From SIG440 sp045646865 (GTDB lineage: Bacteria; Bacillota; Clostridia; Monoglobales; Monoglobaceae), in the NCBI GenBank assembly GCA_045646865.1, contig JAZRLM010000024.1, positions 1 to 13,589 on the forward strand: DNA of 13,589 bases, written 5' to 3'. The position numbers and the translations under genes were made by a program. Positions 6,599-12,595 of the stretch are shown here, in pieces. Position 1 is the first letter of the stretch. The number at the start of each line of letters is the position of its first letter. The notes under the pieces are model-generated. The model saw only the letters and a program-made list of their open reading frames with translations, did no database searches and was not told the origin of the DNA.

Positions 6599-6634
6599 AT
6601 ATGACCGGGGAATTGTACAATTTCCCGGTCATAT
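6599..6634. repeat. Long orphan palindrome upstream of the 6S RNA
   Basis: Arms 6599-6614 and 6619-6634 are complementary at 15 of 16 positions, the exception being a G-T wobble, around the centre gtac. No gene reads into it on either strand, so it is hard to see as a simple terminator. On the minus strand an eight-T run precedes rather than follows it. It ends about 8 nt before the likely 5' end of the 6S RNA, so it could be an operator for that RNA or a small repeat. Confidence 0.5.
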
Positions 6635-6642
6635 AAAAAAAA

Positions 6643-6827
6643 CCCCGCCTATGCCGTATACAGGATAAGGTAAAAACCTGCGTAGCAGGTGGGTAAAATC
6701 CCGAAAACATTACAAGTCCACTGGCCGCAATCAAAGATTGGTGAGGCATGTGCGCCGCCTTCGGAGAGAAATTCCCTTTAAAAAAGTGTTGGTTTTACAT
6801 TATTCCATATCTACGAACATCGCAGGG
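6643..6827 (+). ncRNA. ssrS: Probable 6S RNA
   Basis: The 185-nt segment has the length and rod shape of 6S RNA, which binds sigma-A RNA polymerase by imitating an open promoter. Positions 6643-6678 pair almost continuously with 6791-6827: CCC/GGG at the base, ATG/CAT, CGTA/TACG, GGA-TAA/TTA-TCC, and GTAAAA(A)CC with GGTTTTAC. Inside lie the small hairpin ACCTGC-gta-GCAGGT and a central region with ACAAGTCC and TTGGTGAGGCATG, the latter close to the conserved TTGGTGAGCATG part of the E. coli RNA. There is no coding frame. A weak hairpin at 6829-6853 may end it. Upstream only TATAAA at 6632 resembles a -10, without a well-spaced -35. Strand follows from the conserved central blocks. Confidence 0.7.
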
Positions 6828-6938
6828 ATGCAAATTCGTTATTAAATTTTGCAGGCTTAGTTTATCACAAAACGGCGGAAATTTCAATAGGTAATTTATG
6901 TTTTTTAATAAAATGTATGTTTTGGTAAAAATTTAGTC

Positions 6939-6967
6939 TTTTCAAATGCGACAAAATGATGTATAAT
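6939..6967 (+). promoter_or_regulatory. Promoter of mecA
   Basis: A perfect -10 TATAAT (6962-6967) and a weak -35 TTTTCA (6939-6944) with 17-bp spacing. The leader to the TTG start is about 35 nt. Confidence 0.6.
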
Positions 6968-7008
6968 GTGACATAAAGGACATTAATTGACAGACGGAGG
7001 TGGAGATT

Positions 7009-7632
7009 TTGAAAATCGAACGGCTCAGCGAAAGCAAAATAAAGATTATTATAGATGCGGCAGATATCCGCGCGTGGAATGTTGACCTTAAGAATTTTAT
7101 TGACAACACACCCGAGGCGCAGGATATGTTTTATCACGCACTTAAACAGGCAGAGCGGGATGTGGATTTTTGTATCGGCAATTCGCAACTTATGGTTGAA
7201 ACTCTGCCCTTAACCGATAACGGCTTTGTGATGATGGTCAGCAAGCTTGAAAACAACACAGATGTAGCTCAGGCACTTCAGAAGGCGGGCAAACGGTTAA
7301 AACAGACCGAATTCAAAATCAGCCGCCGCAGCCGCGCCCACTCGTTGCTGAGAATTTTTAAGTTTGACGATTTCGAAAGTCTTTGCGATGGTGTAAGGGA
7401 GATTTTTGAGACCTACATTGGCGAGAGCCGCCTTATAAAATATCAGGGAGGATTTTACCTTGAGCTTGTTCCCCGTGACAGCGTGGGATTGTTCGAACTT
7501 GAAAACATCCTTTCCGAGTTTGCGACTAAAATAACCGAACCTCTTACCCTTCAGGGCGTCTTGAATGAGCACGGACTTGTGATGATGAAGGAAAATGCAG
7601 TATCCCTCATTGCTTATAATTTTTTGAAATAA
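7009..7632 (+). CDS. mecA: MecA-family adaptor protein
   Basis: MecA proteins bring substrates to the ClpC-ClpP protease; in Bacillus the substrate is the competence factor ComK, and other targets exist. With the TTG start the N-terminus reads MKIERLSESKIKI, matching the family opening (M-x-I-E-R). The N-terminal substrate domain covers about 1-80, a charged linker with SRRSRA lies near 105-110, and the C-terminal ClpC-binding domain is about 112-207. Its 207 residues are normal. A GTG at 7000 also opens the frame, but it lies inside the ribosome site GGAGG (6996-7000), which sits 8 nt before the TTG at 7009. Single-gene unit with its own promoter and terminator. The substrates here are not known. 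Confidence 0.87.
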   Translation: MKIERLSESKIKIIIDAADIRAWNVDLKNFIDNTPEAQDMFYHALKQAERDVDFCIGNSQLMVETLPLTDNGFVMMVSKLENNTDVAQALQKAGKRLKQTEFKISRRSRAHSLLRIFKFDDFESLCDGVREIFETYIGESRLIKYQGGFYLELVPRDSVGLFELENILSEFATKITEPLTLQGVLNEHGLVMMKENAVSLIAYNFLK

Positions 7633-7650
7633 ACAGATAAATTCTGTGAT

Positions 7651-7677
7651 AAAACCGCACATCTGTGCGGTTTTTTT
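7651..7677 (+). terminator. Intrinsic terminator of mecA
   Basis: Stem aaaaccgcac/gtgcggtttt (7651-7660 with 7665-7674), loop atct, with the T run continuing to 7677. It begins 18 nt after the mecA stop. Confidence 0.92.
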
Positions 7678-7697
7678 GCATTTAAAAACTGAAACAA

Positions 7698-7723
7698 CTT
7701 ACCTTTAGTAAGTTCAAGGTAAG
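7698..7723. repeat. Overlapping alternative hairpins in the leader region
   Basis: CTTACCTT (7698-7705) is the inverse complement of AAGGTAAG (7716-7723). The overlapping ACTTAC (7697-7702) and GTAAGT (7708-7713) also pair, so the two stems exclude each other. The site lies upstream of the promoter at 7774-7802, so it is more likely a protein site or chance than an attenuator. Confidence 0.35.
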
Positions 7724-7773
7724 CGAAACGAAAGTTACGGATAAGAAAAATATTAAAAAATTAAATATAAGTA

Positions 7774-7802
7774 TCGACTTTTGGACAGGTTTTACATATA
7801 AC
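7774..7802 (+). promoter_or_regulatory. Probable promoter of the broken aminotransferase gene
   Basis: TCGACT (7774-7779) and TATAAC (7797-7802) are spaced by 17 bp, four and five matches of six to consensus. The start site would fall near 7809. Confidence 0.5.
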
Positions 7803-7821
7803 AAAAAACGGAAAAAATCAG

Positions 7822-7839
7822 TTGGCAACGTTTTGCCAA
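7822..7839. promoter_or_regulatory. Operator-like inverted repeat
   Basis: TTGGCAA-CGTT-TTGCCAA: perfect 7-bp arms around a 4-bp centre, just downstream of the presumed start site near 7809 and 29 nt before the ATG. This position suits a repressor. It is not a good CcpA cre (the consensus TG..CG..CA spacing fails at three positions). No regulator gene lies nearby. Confidence 0.55.
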
Positions 7840-7868
7840 GACATATTATATGAAAAGAGGCTTTTACT

Positions 7869-8488
7869 ATGAGTAAAGATTGGGCAAAAATGGATCTTAC
7901 AAAAGTTCCTAACATGGTGTCCGAGACTGTTCCCGGTCCCAAATCAATCGAGTATCACTAAAGATGTGCTAAGCACTTCAAGGGTTACTCAAGTCAGGTT
8001 TCACTGTTCCCTGTTTCTTTTGAATCAGGCTACGGCTACACACTTAAAGACGTTGACGGCAATACATATCTTGACTTCTCATCAGGTATCTATGTAACAG
8101 GCCTTGGCCACTGCCATCCTAAAATCAGCGAAGCAGTTGCTTTCCACGCAAAGAACCTTATGAACTGTCACGACTTTACCACAAAGGTAAAGTCGGAGCT
8201 TGTTGAAAAGCTTCACGAAATCACAGGCGGTCGTTTCGGCTGTTTTCAGCTTTATGATTCAGGTACAACAGCAGTTGAAGCAGGTCTTCGCTCTGCTCGT
8301 GCAGCAACAGGCAAGCAGGAATTCATTTCCTTCCCGCACGTCGTGCTCTTTGTGACAAGAGAGGTATACTTCTCTTTGCTGACGAAGTTCTTAACTGTAT
8401 GGCAAGAACAGGTAAGTACCTTGCTATGGAACACTGGAATGTTACAGCTGACATCACAACTCTTGGTAAGGGCTTTGGTAACGGTTTC
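7869..8488 (+). pseudogene. Class III (PLP) aminotransferase remnant, N-terminal and central parts
   Basis: The ATG at 7869 has AGAGG at 7856-7860. The frame reads 30 codons to TAA (7959-7961), and aminotransferase sequence continues in the same frame after it: LKDVDGNTYLDFSSGIYV, GLGHCHP, then DSGTTAVEAGLRSARAATG, the PLP-phosphate loop region. Near 8331-8338 the frame changes. The next piece is RRALCDKRGILLFADEV followed by ARTGKYLAMEHW and the Schiff-base lysine motif TLGKGFGNGF. By comparison with the family about 80-90 residues between ISF and RRALC are missing, and nothing of the C-terminal domain remains. Codons favour C-ending forms (AAC, TTC, GAC), as in highly expressed genes. No working enzyme can be made. 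In vivo the fragment could still be transcribed from the promoter upstream. Confidence 0.85.
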
Positions 8489-9178
8489 GGTATCGACAAA
8501 GCCGCAAACGAAAAGATAATGGAAACTATCAAGGCTAACCCCAACACCTTTGTTCGTTGCTGTAGCGAGTTCCTCTATTATCCTGCAATGCAGACAATGA
8601 TTAACTGGTATAAGGAAGGCAAGTTCGGCAAAGTACTTGAAATCCATTGCGGTTTCTGTCATTGCAGTGATATGGATGCAACCAAGCCTATCAACTGGAA
8701 ACGTATGGTTAAATTCAACGGCGAATACGGTTGCCTTGGTGACCTTGGTATCCACACCCAGCACGTTCCCTTCCGTCTTGGCGTCAAACCAAAGACAGTA
8801 AGAGCTCATTTCAGCAACATTGTTAAAGAACGTCCCGACGGTAAGGGCGGTATGGTAGTTTGCGACACATTTGACAACTGCACAATCTTCTGCACAACTC
8901 TCAATGCAGACGGTGACGAAATACCCATGACATTTGAAACAAAGCGTATGGAACCGGGCTCAACAAACCGTTGGTTCTTTGAAATCTACGGCACAGAATG
9001 CAGTGCAAAGTTCAGCAGTGACGATGCAAACGCATTCCACTATACCTTATCTTGGGGCAAGGAACAGTCCTGGAACAGAATTATCATCGGCTACAAGCCT
9101 ATGATTCCTACCATCACAGGTCCTATCTTTGAATTTGGTTTCACAGATGCTATTCAGCAGCAGATTGCGGCAACAACT
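8489..9178 (+). pseudogene. Gfo/Idh/MocA oxidoreductase remnant lacking the NAD-binding domain
   Basis: The aminotransferase frame passes without a shift into another protein at GF|GIDKAANEK, near 8489-8497. The DK(P)AANEKI motif is the lysine segment that follows the Rossmann domain in Gfo/Idh/MocA dehydrogenases. The rest of the C-terminal substrate domain is clear: SEFLYYPAMQTMINWYKEG, GKVLEIHCGF and EYGCLGDLGIHTQHVP with the conserved Gly-Asp-x-Gly-x-His pattern. The N-terminal NAD-binding half (about 100 residues) is absent, so it cannot be active. An open frame runs from ATG 8399 to TAG 9223, and automatic callers may list it as one 274-residue gene, but it is a chimaera. Its last residues after about 9178 are out of family. 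Confidence 0.82.
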
Positions 9179-9255
9179 CTTCAATGTCAGCAGACGATCT
9201 TGAAAAGATTACAAAGCTGGTAGCTGCAGAAGTTGCAAAATATCTTAAGAAATAA
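9179..9255 (+). pseudogene. Tail fragment of a third, unidentified protein
   Basis: In a different frame from the oxidoreductase, 9181-9255 reads SMSADDLEKITKLVAAEVAK then YLKK and TAA. It is an amphipathic helix that looks like a real protein end. The ATG at 9184 has no ribosome site, so this is not a likely free small gene. It could be the C-terminus of a neighbour lost by deletion, or an N-terminal piece that meets a stop. I cannot name it. Confidence 0.4.
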
Positions 9256-9280
9256 TTGACTTAAAAACAAAAAGGAGCTA

Positions 9281-9317
9281 AAAACACAGAATCTCAGATT
9301 TGAGATTCTGTGTTTTT
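9281..9317 (+). terminator. Strong terminator after the gene wreck
   Basis: A perfect 16-bp stem (9281-9296 with 9301-9316), loop gatt, with A4 on the left and T5 on the right. An unused ribosome-site-like AAAGGAG sits at 9271-9277 just before it. The A/T flanks would allow termination on both strands. Confidence 0.93.
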
Positions 9318-9382
9318 ATTTAGAATAAAGGTGAAATTGCATAAATATATTTATACTATCTAAACAGAAAGGTTGTGTAAAT

Positions 9383-9658
9383 ATGGAAGAAAAAAGAAAT
9401 ATCGAACATAAAATTACAATGCTTGGCCGTGAAAAGCTTACGGTTTCAGGGGTGGAGGATGTTGACAGCTTTGATGATGATAAGATTGTTGCATACACCG
9501 TTGAAGGAGTTATGACGGTTAAGGGAGCAGATTTCAGGATAAACCGTCTTAATGTGGAGGACGGAGAACTTGAAGTCGAAGGCGATATTGACAGTATTGA
9601 ATATGCCGACGGCCATAAAGCCGATAAGGGCGGCTTTTTCAGCAAAATTTTCAAGTAG
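9383..9658 (+). CDS. yabP: Sporulation protein YabP
   Basis: YabP is a small protein of the YabP/YqfC family, made in the mother cell during spore formation. In Bacillus the yabP-yabQ pair is tied to spore coat and cortex formation, and yabP is sigma-E controlled. The 91-residue protein has the family pattern: a short charged N-terminus, EHKITMLGREKLTVSGVEDV (8-27), and beta strands with DFRINRLNVEDGELEVEG (50-67). GAAAGG (9367-9372) lies 10 nt before the ATG. yabQ starts 13 nt after the stop. Several AT-rich motifs upstream (9323-9358) could be a sigma-E/G type promoter, but none has correct spacing throughout, so no promoter is called. Confidence 0.9.
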   Translation: MEEKRNIEHKITMLGREKLTVSGVEDVDSFDDDKIVAYTVEGVMTVKGADFRINRLNVEDGELEVEGDIDSIEYADGHKADKGGFFSKIFK

Positions 9659-9671
9659 GGAGTAGAGCCTG

Positions 9672-10181
9672 ATGTATAATTCTGTGCCAATGGAAGCAGG
9701 TTTTTTTGCGGCAAGCTTTGTTGCCGGTATTATTTCGGCATTTATATACGATTTGCTTCGTGTCAGCCGCAGGATTTTAGGTCCCGGCGACGGAATTGTC
9801 AATCTTGAAGATATAATTTTCCTTGCAGTGGTGGCGCTAATTATGTTCGGGGCGGCATATATCAAAAACAGCGGGGAAATGCGTTGGCAAGGGTTTATCG
9901 GGTTTGGCAGCGGGGCAGGTATGTATGTCGCCTTGGTGAAAAACCGGTTTCTTAATGTCAGTACAGCTATAATAAAGTGGCTGATTAAACTGGTGGAGAA
10001 AATTATCAAAATTCTACTATTTCCAATCAGGCTGATTTTTAAAATTTTTAAGAGGCCCATAAGCGTTGTTATGTGGTATACAGGGCAGGGTGTCCGCAAG
10101 GCAAAAAGGATTGCAAGACGCGGCGGCGACAAACTTTCGTTACACTTTAAAAATATAGGATTAATGCTGCGAAAAAAGTGA
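9672..10181 (+). CDS. yabQ: Spore cortex biosynthesis protein YabQ
   Basis: YabQ is a membrane protein of the forespore envelope needed for cortex formation in Bacillus. The 169-residue protein has hydrophobic segments at about 7-28 (with the family FIYDLLRVSRRI from residue 24), 47-63 and 74-87, and a long amphipathic basic stretch (about 98-130) before a basic tail ending in LRKK. GGGAGTAG precedes the ATG. It is coupled to yabP and followed by a separate strong promoter rather than a terminator. Confidence 0.88.
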   Translation: MYNSVPMEAGFFAASFVAGIISAFIYDLLRVSRRILGPGDGIVNLEDIIFLAVVALIMFGAAYIKNSGEMRWQGFIGFGSGAGMYVALVKNRFLNVSTAIIKWLIKLVEKIIKILLFPIRLIFKIFKRPISVVMWYTGQGVRKAKRIARRGGDKLSLHFKNIGLMLRKK

Positions 10182-10191
10182 AGTTTGAGTA

Positions 10192-10220
10192 TTGACAAAG
10201 GGCAGTTGTTGATATATAAT
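10192..10220 (+). promoter_or_regulatory. Consensus sigma-A promoter for divIC
   Basis: TTGACA (10192-10197), exactly 17 bp, then TATAAT (10215-10220). This is the best promoter in the window, placed between the sporulation pair and divIC. Confidence 0.9.
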
Positions 10221-10257
10221 TATCATAGATTATTGTATGGTGGGGAGGGTTGTGCCG

Positions 10258-10566
10258 ATGCCTAAAAATGCGCATGACGATAAAAAAACTCCTGCAAAAA
10301 AAATGGTTGTGTTGGCAATTGTTCTGGCGGTGTGCATAGGCGTGATTTGCAAAATTGTCGGTCAGCAGATTACTTTGTCAGATTACGAAAACCTTGCCAA
10401 AGAAAAAGAACAAAATATTGCTGACGCACAGCTTGAAAACCAAAAACTGCAGGACCAGAAAAATCAGGTGGAAGCAGACCCCGACGAATATATCCAGCGT
10501 CAGGCCCGTGAAAAGCTGGGTCTTGTTAAACCTAATGAACGTGTTTTTGTGGATATAAGTCAATAA
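10258..10566 (+). CDS. divIC: Septum formation initiator DivIC/FtsB-like
   Basis: DivIC is a bitopic membrane protein that joins FtsL and DivIB in the division septum complex. The 102 residues show a basic cytoplasmic N-terminus (1-15), one membrane helix (16-34), a coiled coil (about 40-72) and the family end motif YIQRQAREKLGLVKPNE (78-94). The start at 10258 has GGGGAGGG at 10243-10249, 8 nt away. An ATG at 10237 and a GTG at 10240 also open the frame, but both precede that ribosome site. Position after yabQ and before the S1 protein is the same as in Bacillus. It has its own vegetative promoter. Confidence 0.9.
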   Translation: MPKNAHDDKKTPAKKMVVLAIVLAVCIGVICKIVGQQITLSDYENLAKEKEQNIADAQLENQKLQDQKNQVEADPDEYIQRQAREKLGLVKPNERVFVDISQ

Positions 10567-10631
10567 ATTTAAAAGATAAGATAAATTTGAAATATACAAG
10601 CGGTGTTAAATTATACACCTGAGGAGGATTT

Positions 10632-11090
10632 TTGAAGACTATGCAGATTGAAGCAGGAAGTATACTTCGCGGAAAGGTTACAGGCATTGCACCCTTTGGC
10701 GCATTTATTGAACTTGAGGGAGGAAAAACAGGTCTTGTACATATTTCCGAAGTGTCATCCGAGTATGTTGACGATATAAGCAAGCATCTTACTACAGGAC
10801 AGAGTGTCAAGGTTAAGGTGCTTTCGATTGACGAGCAGGGTAAAATCAGTTTGTCAATAAAGAAGGCGGCAGAGGATAAACCAAAGAAGAAAAACAACGA
10901 AAGACCAAAAAACAACGGCGGTCTTAAAGGTGCTCCCGAAGTTTTTGAATTTTCTCACAAGGCAAAGGACGCGGAAATGTCCTTTGAAGACAAGCTCCTG
11001 AAATTCAAGCAGGACAGCGAGGAAAAGATCCAGGACCTCAAACGAAACACCGAAGGCAAGCGCAACGGCGGTTACAAACGAGCATATTAA
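10632..11090 (+). CDS. yabR: S1-domain RNA-binding protein (YabR-like)
   Basis: The protein has one S1 domain at about residues 4-77 (GSILRGKVTGIAPFGAFIEL, then GLVHISEVSSEYVDDI and GKISLSIKKA), then a Lys/Asn-rich disordered linker (about 80-100) and a charged C-terminal tail ending basic. It is the orthologue by position of B. subtilis YabR, and in sequence also like general stress protein 13. It probably binds RNA or ribosomes; the exact role is unknown. Start: GGAGG at 10623-10627 lies only 4 nt before TTG 10632 and 13 nt before ATG 10641. The family N-terminus (M-x-I-E-x-G) would suit the ATG. Either is possible, a difference of three residues. No promoter is visible after divIC, so the two are probably co-transcribed. 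Confidence 0.85.
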   Translation: MKTMQIEAGSILRGKVTGIAPFGAFIELEGGKTGLVHISEVSSEYVDDISKHLTTGQSVKVKVLSIDEQGKISLSIKKAAEDKPKKKNNERPKNNGGLKGAPEVFEFSHKAKDAEMSFEDKLLKFKQDSEEKIQDLKRNTEGKRNGGYKRAY

Positions 11091-11098
11091 AACTCCCG

Positions 11099-11129
11099 AC
11101 GGAACTGTAATGGTTCCGTTGTGTGTTTT
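11099..11129 (+). terminator. Probable terminator after the S1 protein gene
   Basis: Stem acggaac/gttccgt (11099-11105 with 11113-11119), loop of 7 nt, followed by tgtgtgttttt. The T run is interrupted, so partial read-through into nfeD is possible. Confidence 0.6.
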
Positions 11130-11179
11130 TAAGTGAAAATTGGTAATAATTACAAGGTAACGCAAGGGAGGTTACGGTT

Positions 11180-11620
11180 ATGATTAACGATGCAATTATT
11201 TGGCTGATTGCCGCGTCAATACTTGGTATTGTAGAGATTTCAACGGTAAACCTGATTACCCTTTGGTTTGCGGTGTCGGCAGTTGTTACGGCTGTGTTTG
11301 CCGTATGCGGAGCGGCGCCCGGTGTGCAGATATCGGTCTTTATAGTGGTTTCGGCAATTCTGGTTATTGCAACCCGTCCTTTGGCAAAAAGATTTTTAGA
11401 CCGCAATACTGTTGCTACAAATGCTGACAGAATAATTTCTGCAAAAGGTGTTGTGATTGAAGAAATCAACAGCATCAAAGGCTGTGGACAGGTTAAGGTT
11501 ATGGGTCAGGTATGGTCGGCAAAATCCGCTGACGGTGAAAATATAGCCGAAGGTGCTTCTGTAACAATTGTAGCGCTTGAAGGTGCTAAGGTTGTAGTTT
11601 CATCTGAAAATGATAATTAA
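11180..11620 (+). CDS. NfeD-like membrane protein
   Basis: This is a short NfeD of 146 residues: three hydrophobic helices (about 4-21, 26-44 and 49-66), then a soluble OB-fold (about 85-143) with GKGV-like strands (SAKGVVIEEI, GQVKVMGQVW, ASVTIVALEGAKVVV). NfeD proteins partner with SPFH proteins in membrane microdomains, and the SPFH gene follows after 14 nt, which supports the pairing. The truncated type without the serine-protease half is common in Firmicutes. AAGGGAGG lies 8 nt before the ATG. No clear promoter was found. Confidence 0.88.
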   Translation: MINDAIIWLIAASILGIVEISTVNLITLWFAVSAVVTAVFAVCGAAPGVQISVFIVVSAILVIATRPLAKRFLDRNTVATNADRIISAKGVVIEEINSIKGCGQVKVMGQVWSAKSADGENIAEGASVTIVALEGAKVVVSSENDN

Positions 11621-11634
11621 AGGAGATTTGTTTT

Positions 11635-12555
11635 ATGGAATTTATTTTATTTATTCTTGCTGTCTTAATAGTAGTTGTAATTGCAAATATTAAGGTTGTT
11701 CCTCAGGCATATGCGTATGTTGTTGAACGTCTTGGCGCATACAGCGGAACATGGAGCGTTGGTTTGCACGTAAAAATCCCGTTTATTGACAGAATTGCAA
11801 AGAAGGTTACATTAAAGGAACAGGTTGTTGACTTTGCGCCTCAGCCTGTTATTACAAAGGATAACGTAACTATGCAGATTGATACGGTTGTATATTTTCA
11901 GATAATCGACCCCAAACTCTATACCTATGGTGTGGAACTGCCAATGGCGGCAATTGAAAATCTTACAGCAACAACACTTCGTAATATTATCGGTGATATG
12001 GAGCTTGACGAAAGCTTGACGTCACGTGATGTTATTAATACAAAAATGCGTTCTATTCTTGACGAGGCAACTGACCCATGGGGTATCAGAGTAAACCGTG
12101 TTGAGCTTAAGAATATTATTCCGCCTGCAGGCATCCGCGAAGCTATGGAAAAGCAGATGAAGGCTGAACGTGAAAGACGTGAGGCGATTCTGCGTGCCGA
12201 GGGTGAAAAGAAGTCTGCAATTCTGGTTGCAGAAGGTGAGAAGGCTGCTGCAATCTTAAAAGCAGAGGCAGAAAAAGAATCTCAGATTCTTAAGGCAGAA
12301 GCCGAGAAGGAATCTGCTATCCGTGTTGCCGAGGGTGAAGCACAGGCTATCCTTTCGGTTCAGGAGGCTACCGCAAACGGTATCCGTATGCTGAATGATG
12401 CATCACCGATAGATTCTGTTCTTACAATAAAGAGCCTTGAGGCATTTGCAAAGGCTGCAGACGGCAAAGCAACAAAGATTATTATTCCGTCGGAAATTCA
12501 GGGTTTGGCAGGTCTTGCTGCCGGACTTAAAGCGGTTATCGACGAAGAAAAATAA
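11635..12555 (+). CDS. SPFH/Band 7 paraslipin (QmcA-like)
   Basis: This is a membrane-scaffold protein of the stomatin/paraslipin group. Residues 2-18 form the N-terminal membrane anchor, the SPFH domain covers about 20-180 (VPQAYAYVVERLGAY, TKDNVTMQIDTVVYFQI, NIIGDMELDESLTSRD, DPWGIRVNRVELKNI), followed by a long coiled coil (about 180-250). The coiled coil contains tandem 10-12-residue units of the form AE(A/G)EK-x-(S/A)-A-I-L. The length of 306 residues is typical of QmcA/paraslipins. It probably forms large membrane rings with the NfeD protein made from the gene just upstream. GGAG lies about 9 nt before the ATG. No terminator separates it from yebC. Confidence 0.92.
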   Translation: MEFILFILAVLIVVVIANIKVVPQAYAYVVERLGAYSGTWSVGLHVKIPFIDRIAKKVTLKEQVVDFAPQPVITKDNVTMQIDTVVYFQIIDPKLYTYGVELPMAAIENLTATTLRNIIGDMELDESLTSRDVINTKMRSILDEATDPWGIRVNRVELKNIIPPAGIREAMEKQMKAERERREAILRAEGEKKSAILVAEGEKAAAILKAEAEKESQILKAEAEKESAIRVAEGEAQAILSVQEATANGIRMLNDASPIDSVLTIKSLEAFAKAADGKATKIIIPSEIQGLAGLAAGLKAVIDEEK

Positions 12556-12595
12556 AATTTTACGACTGATAAAGGAAGTTTAGGAGGAAAAAGAA

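Noticed and set aside
6865..7188. Minus-strand open frame overlapping the mecA start
   Set aside because: It overlaps the mecA promoter and gene, has no ribosome site and no recognisable protein features.
7822..7839. CcpA catabolite-response element
   Set aside because: The central CG is off the symmetry axis and three consensus positions fail, so it is listed only as an operator of an unknown regulator.
7959..7961. Recoding of the in-frame TAA in the aminotransferase remnant
   Set aside because: TAA is not a pyrrolysine (TAG) or selenocysteine (TGA) codon. The gene also has a frame change and large deletions, so simple decay explains it.
8252..8809. Minus-strand open frame of 185 codons over the gene wreck
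   Set aside because: Antisense to clear aminotransferase and oxidoreductase coding sequence. The translation resembles no family I know.
9323..9358. Sigma-E, sigma-G or sigma-K promoter for yabP
   Set aside because: CATAAATA and TATACTA-like boxes occur, but no -35 partner has the right sequence and spacing together. The region is AT-rich enough for chance matches.
9446..10198. Minus-strand open frame of 250 codons
   Set aside because: Antisense to yabP and yabQ, which are recognised by sequence and order. The composition reflects the opposite strand's codon bias.
12196..12354. Tandem DNA repeat in the SPFH gene
   Set aside because: The repetition follows from the normal coiled-coil AEAEKES-type units of the protein family, not from an inserted repeat.
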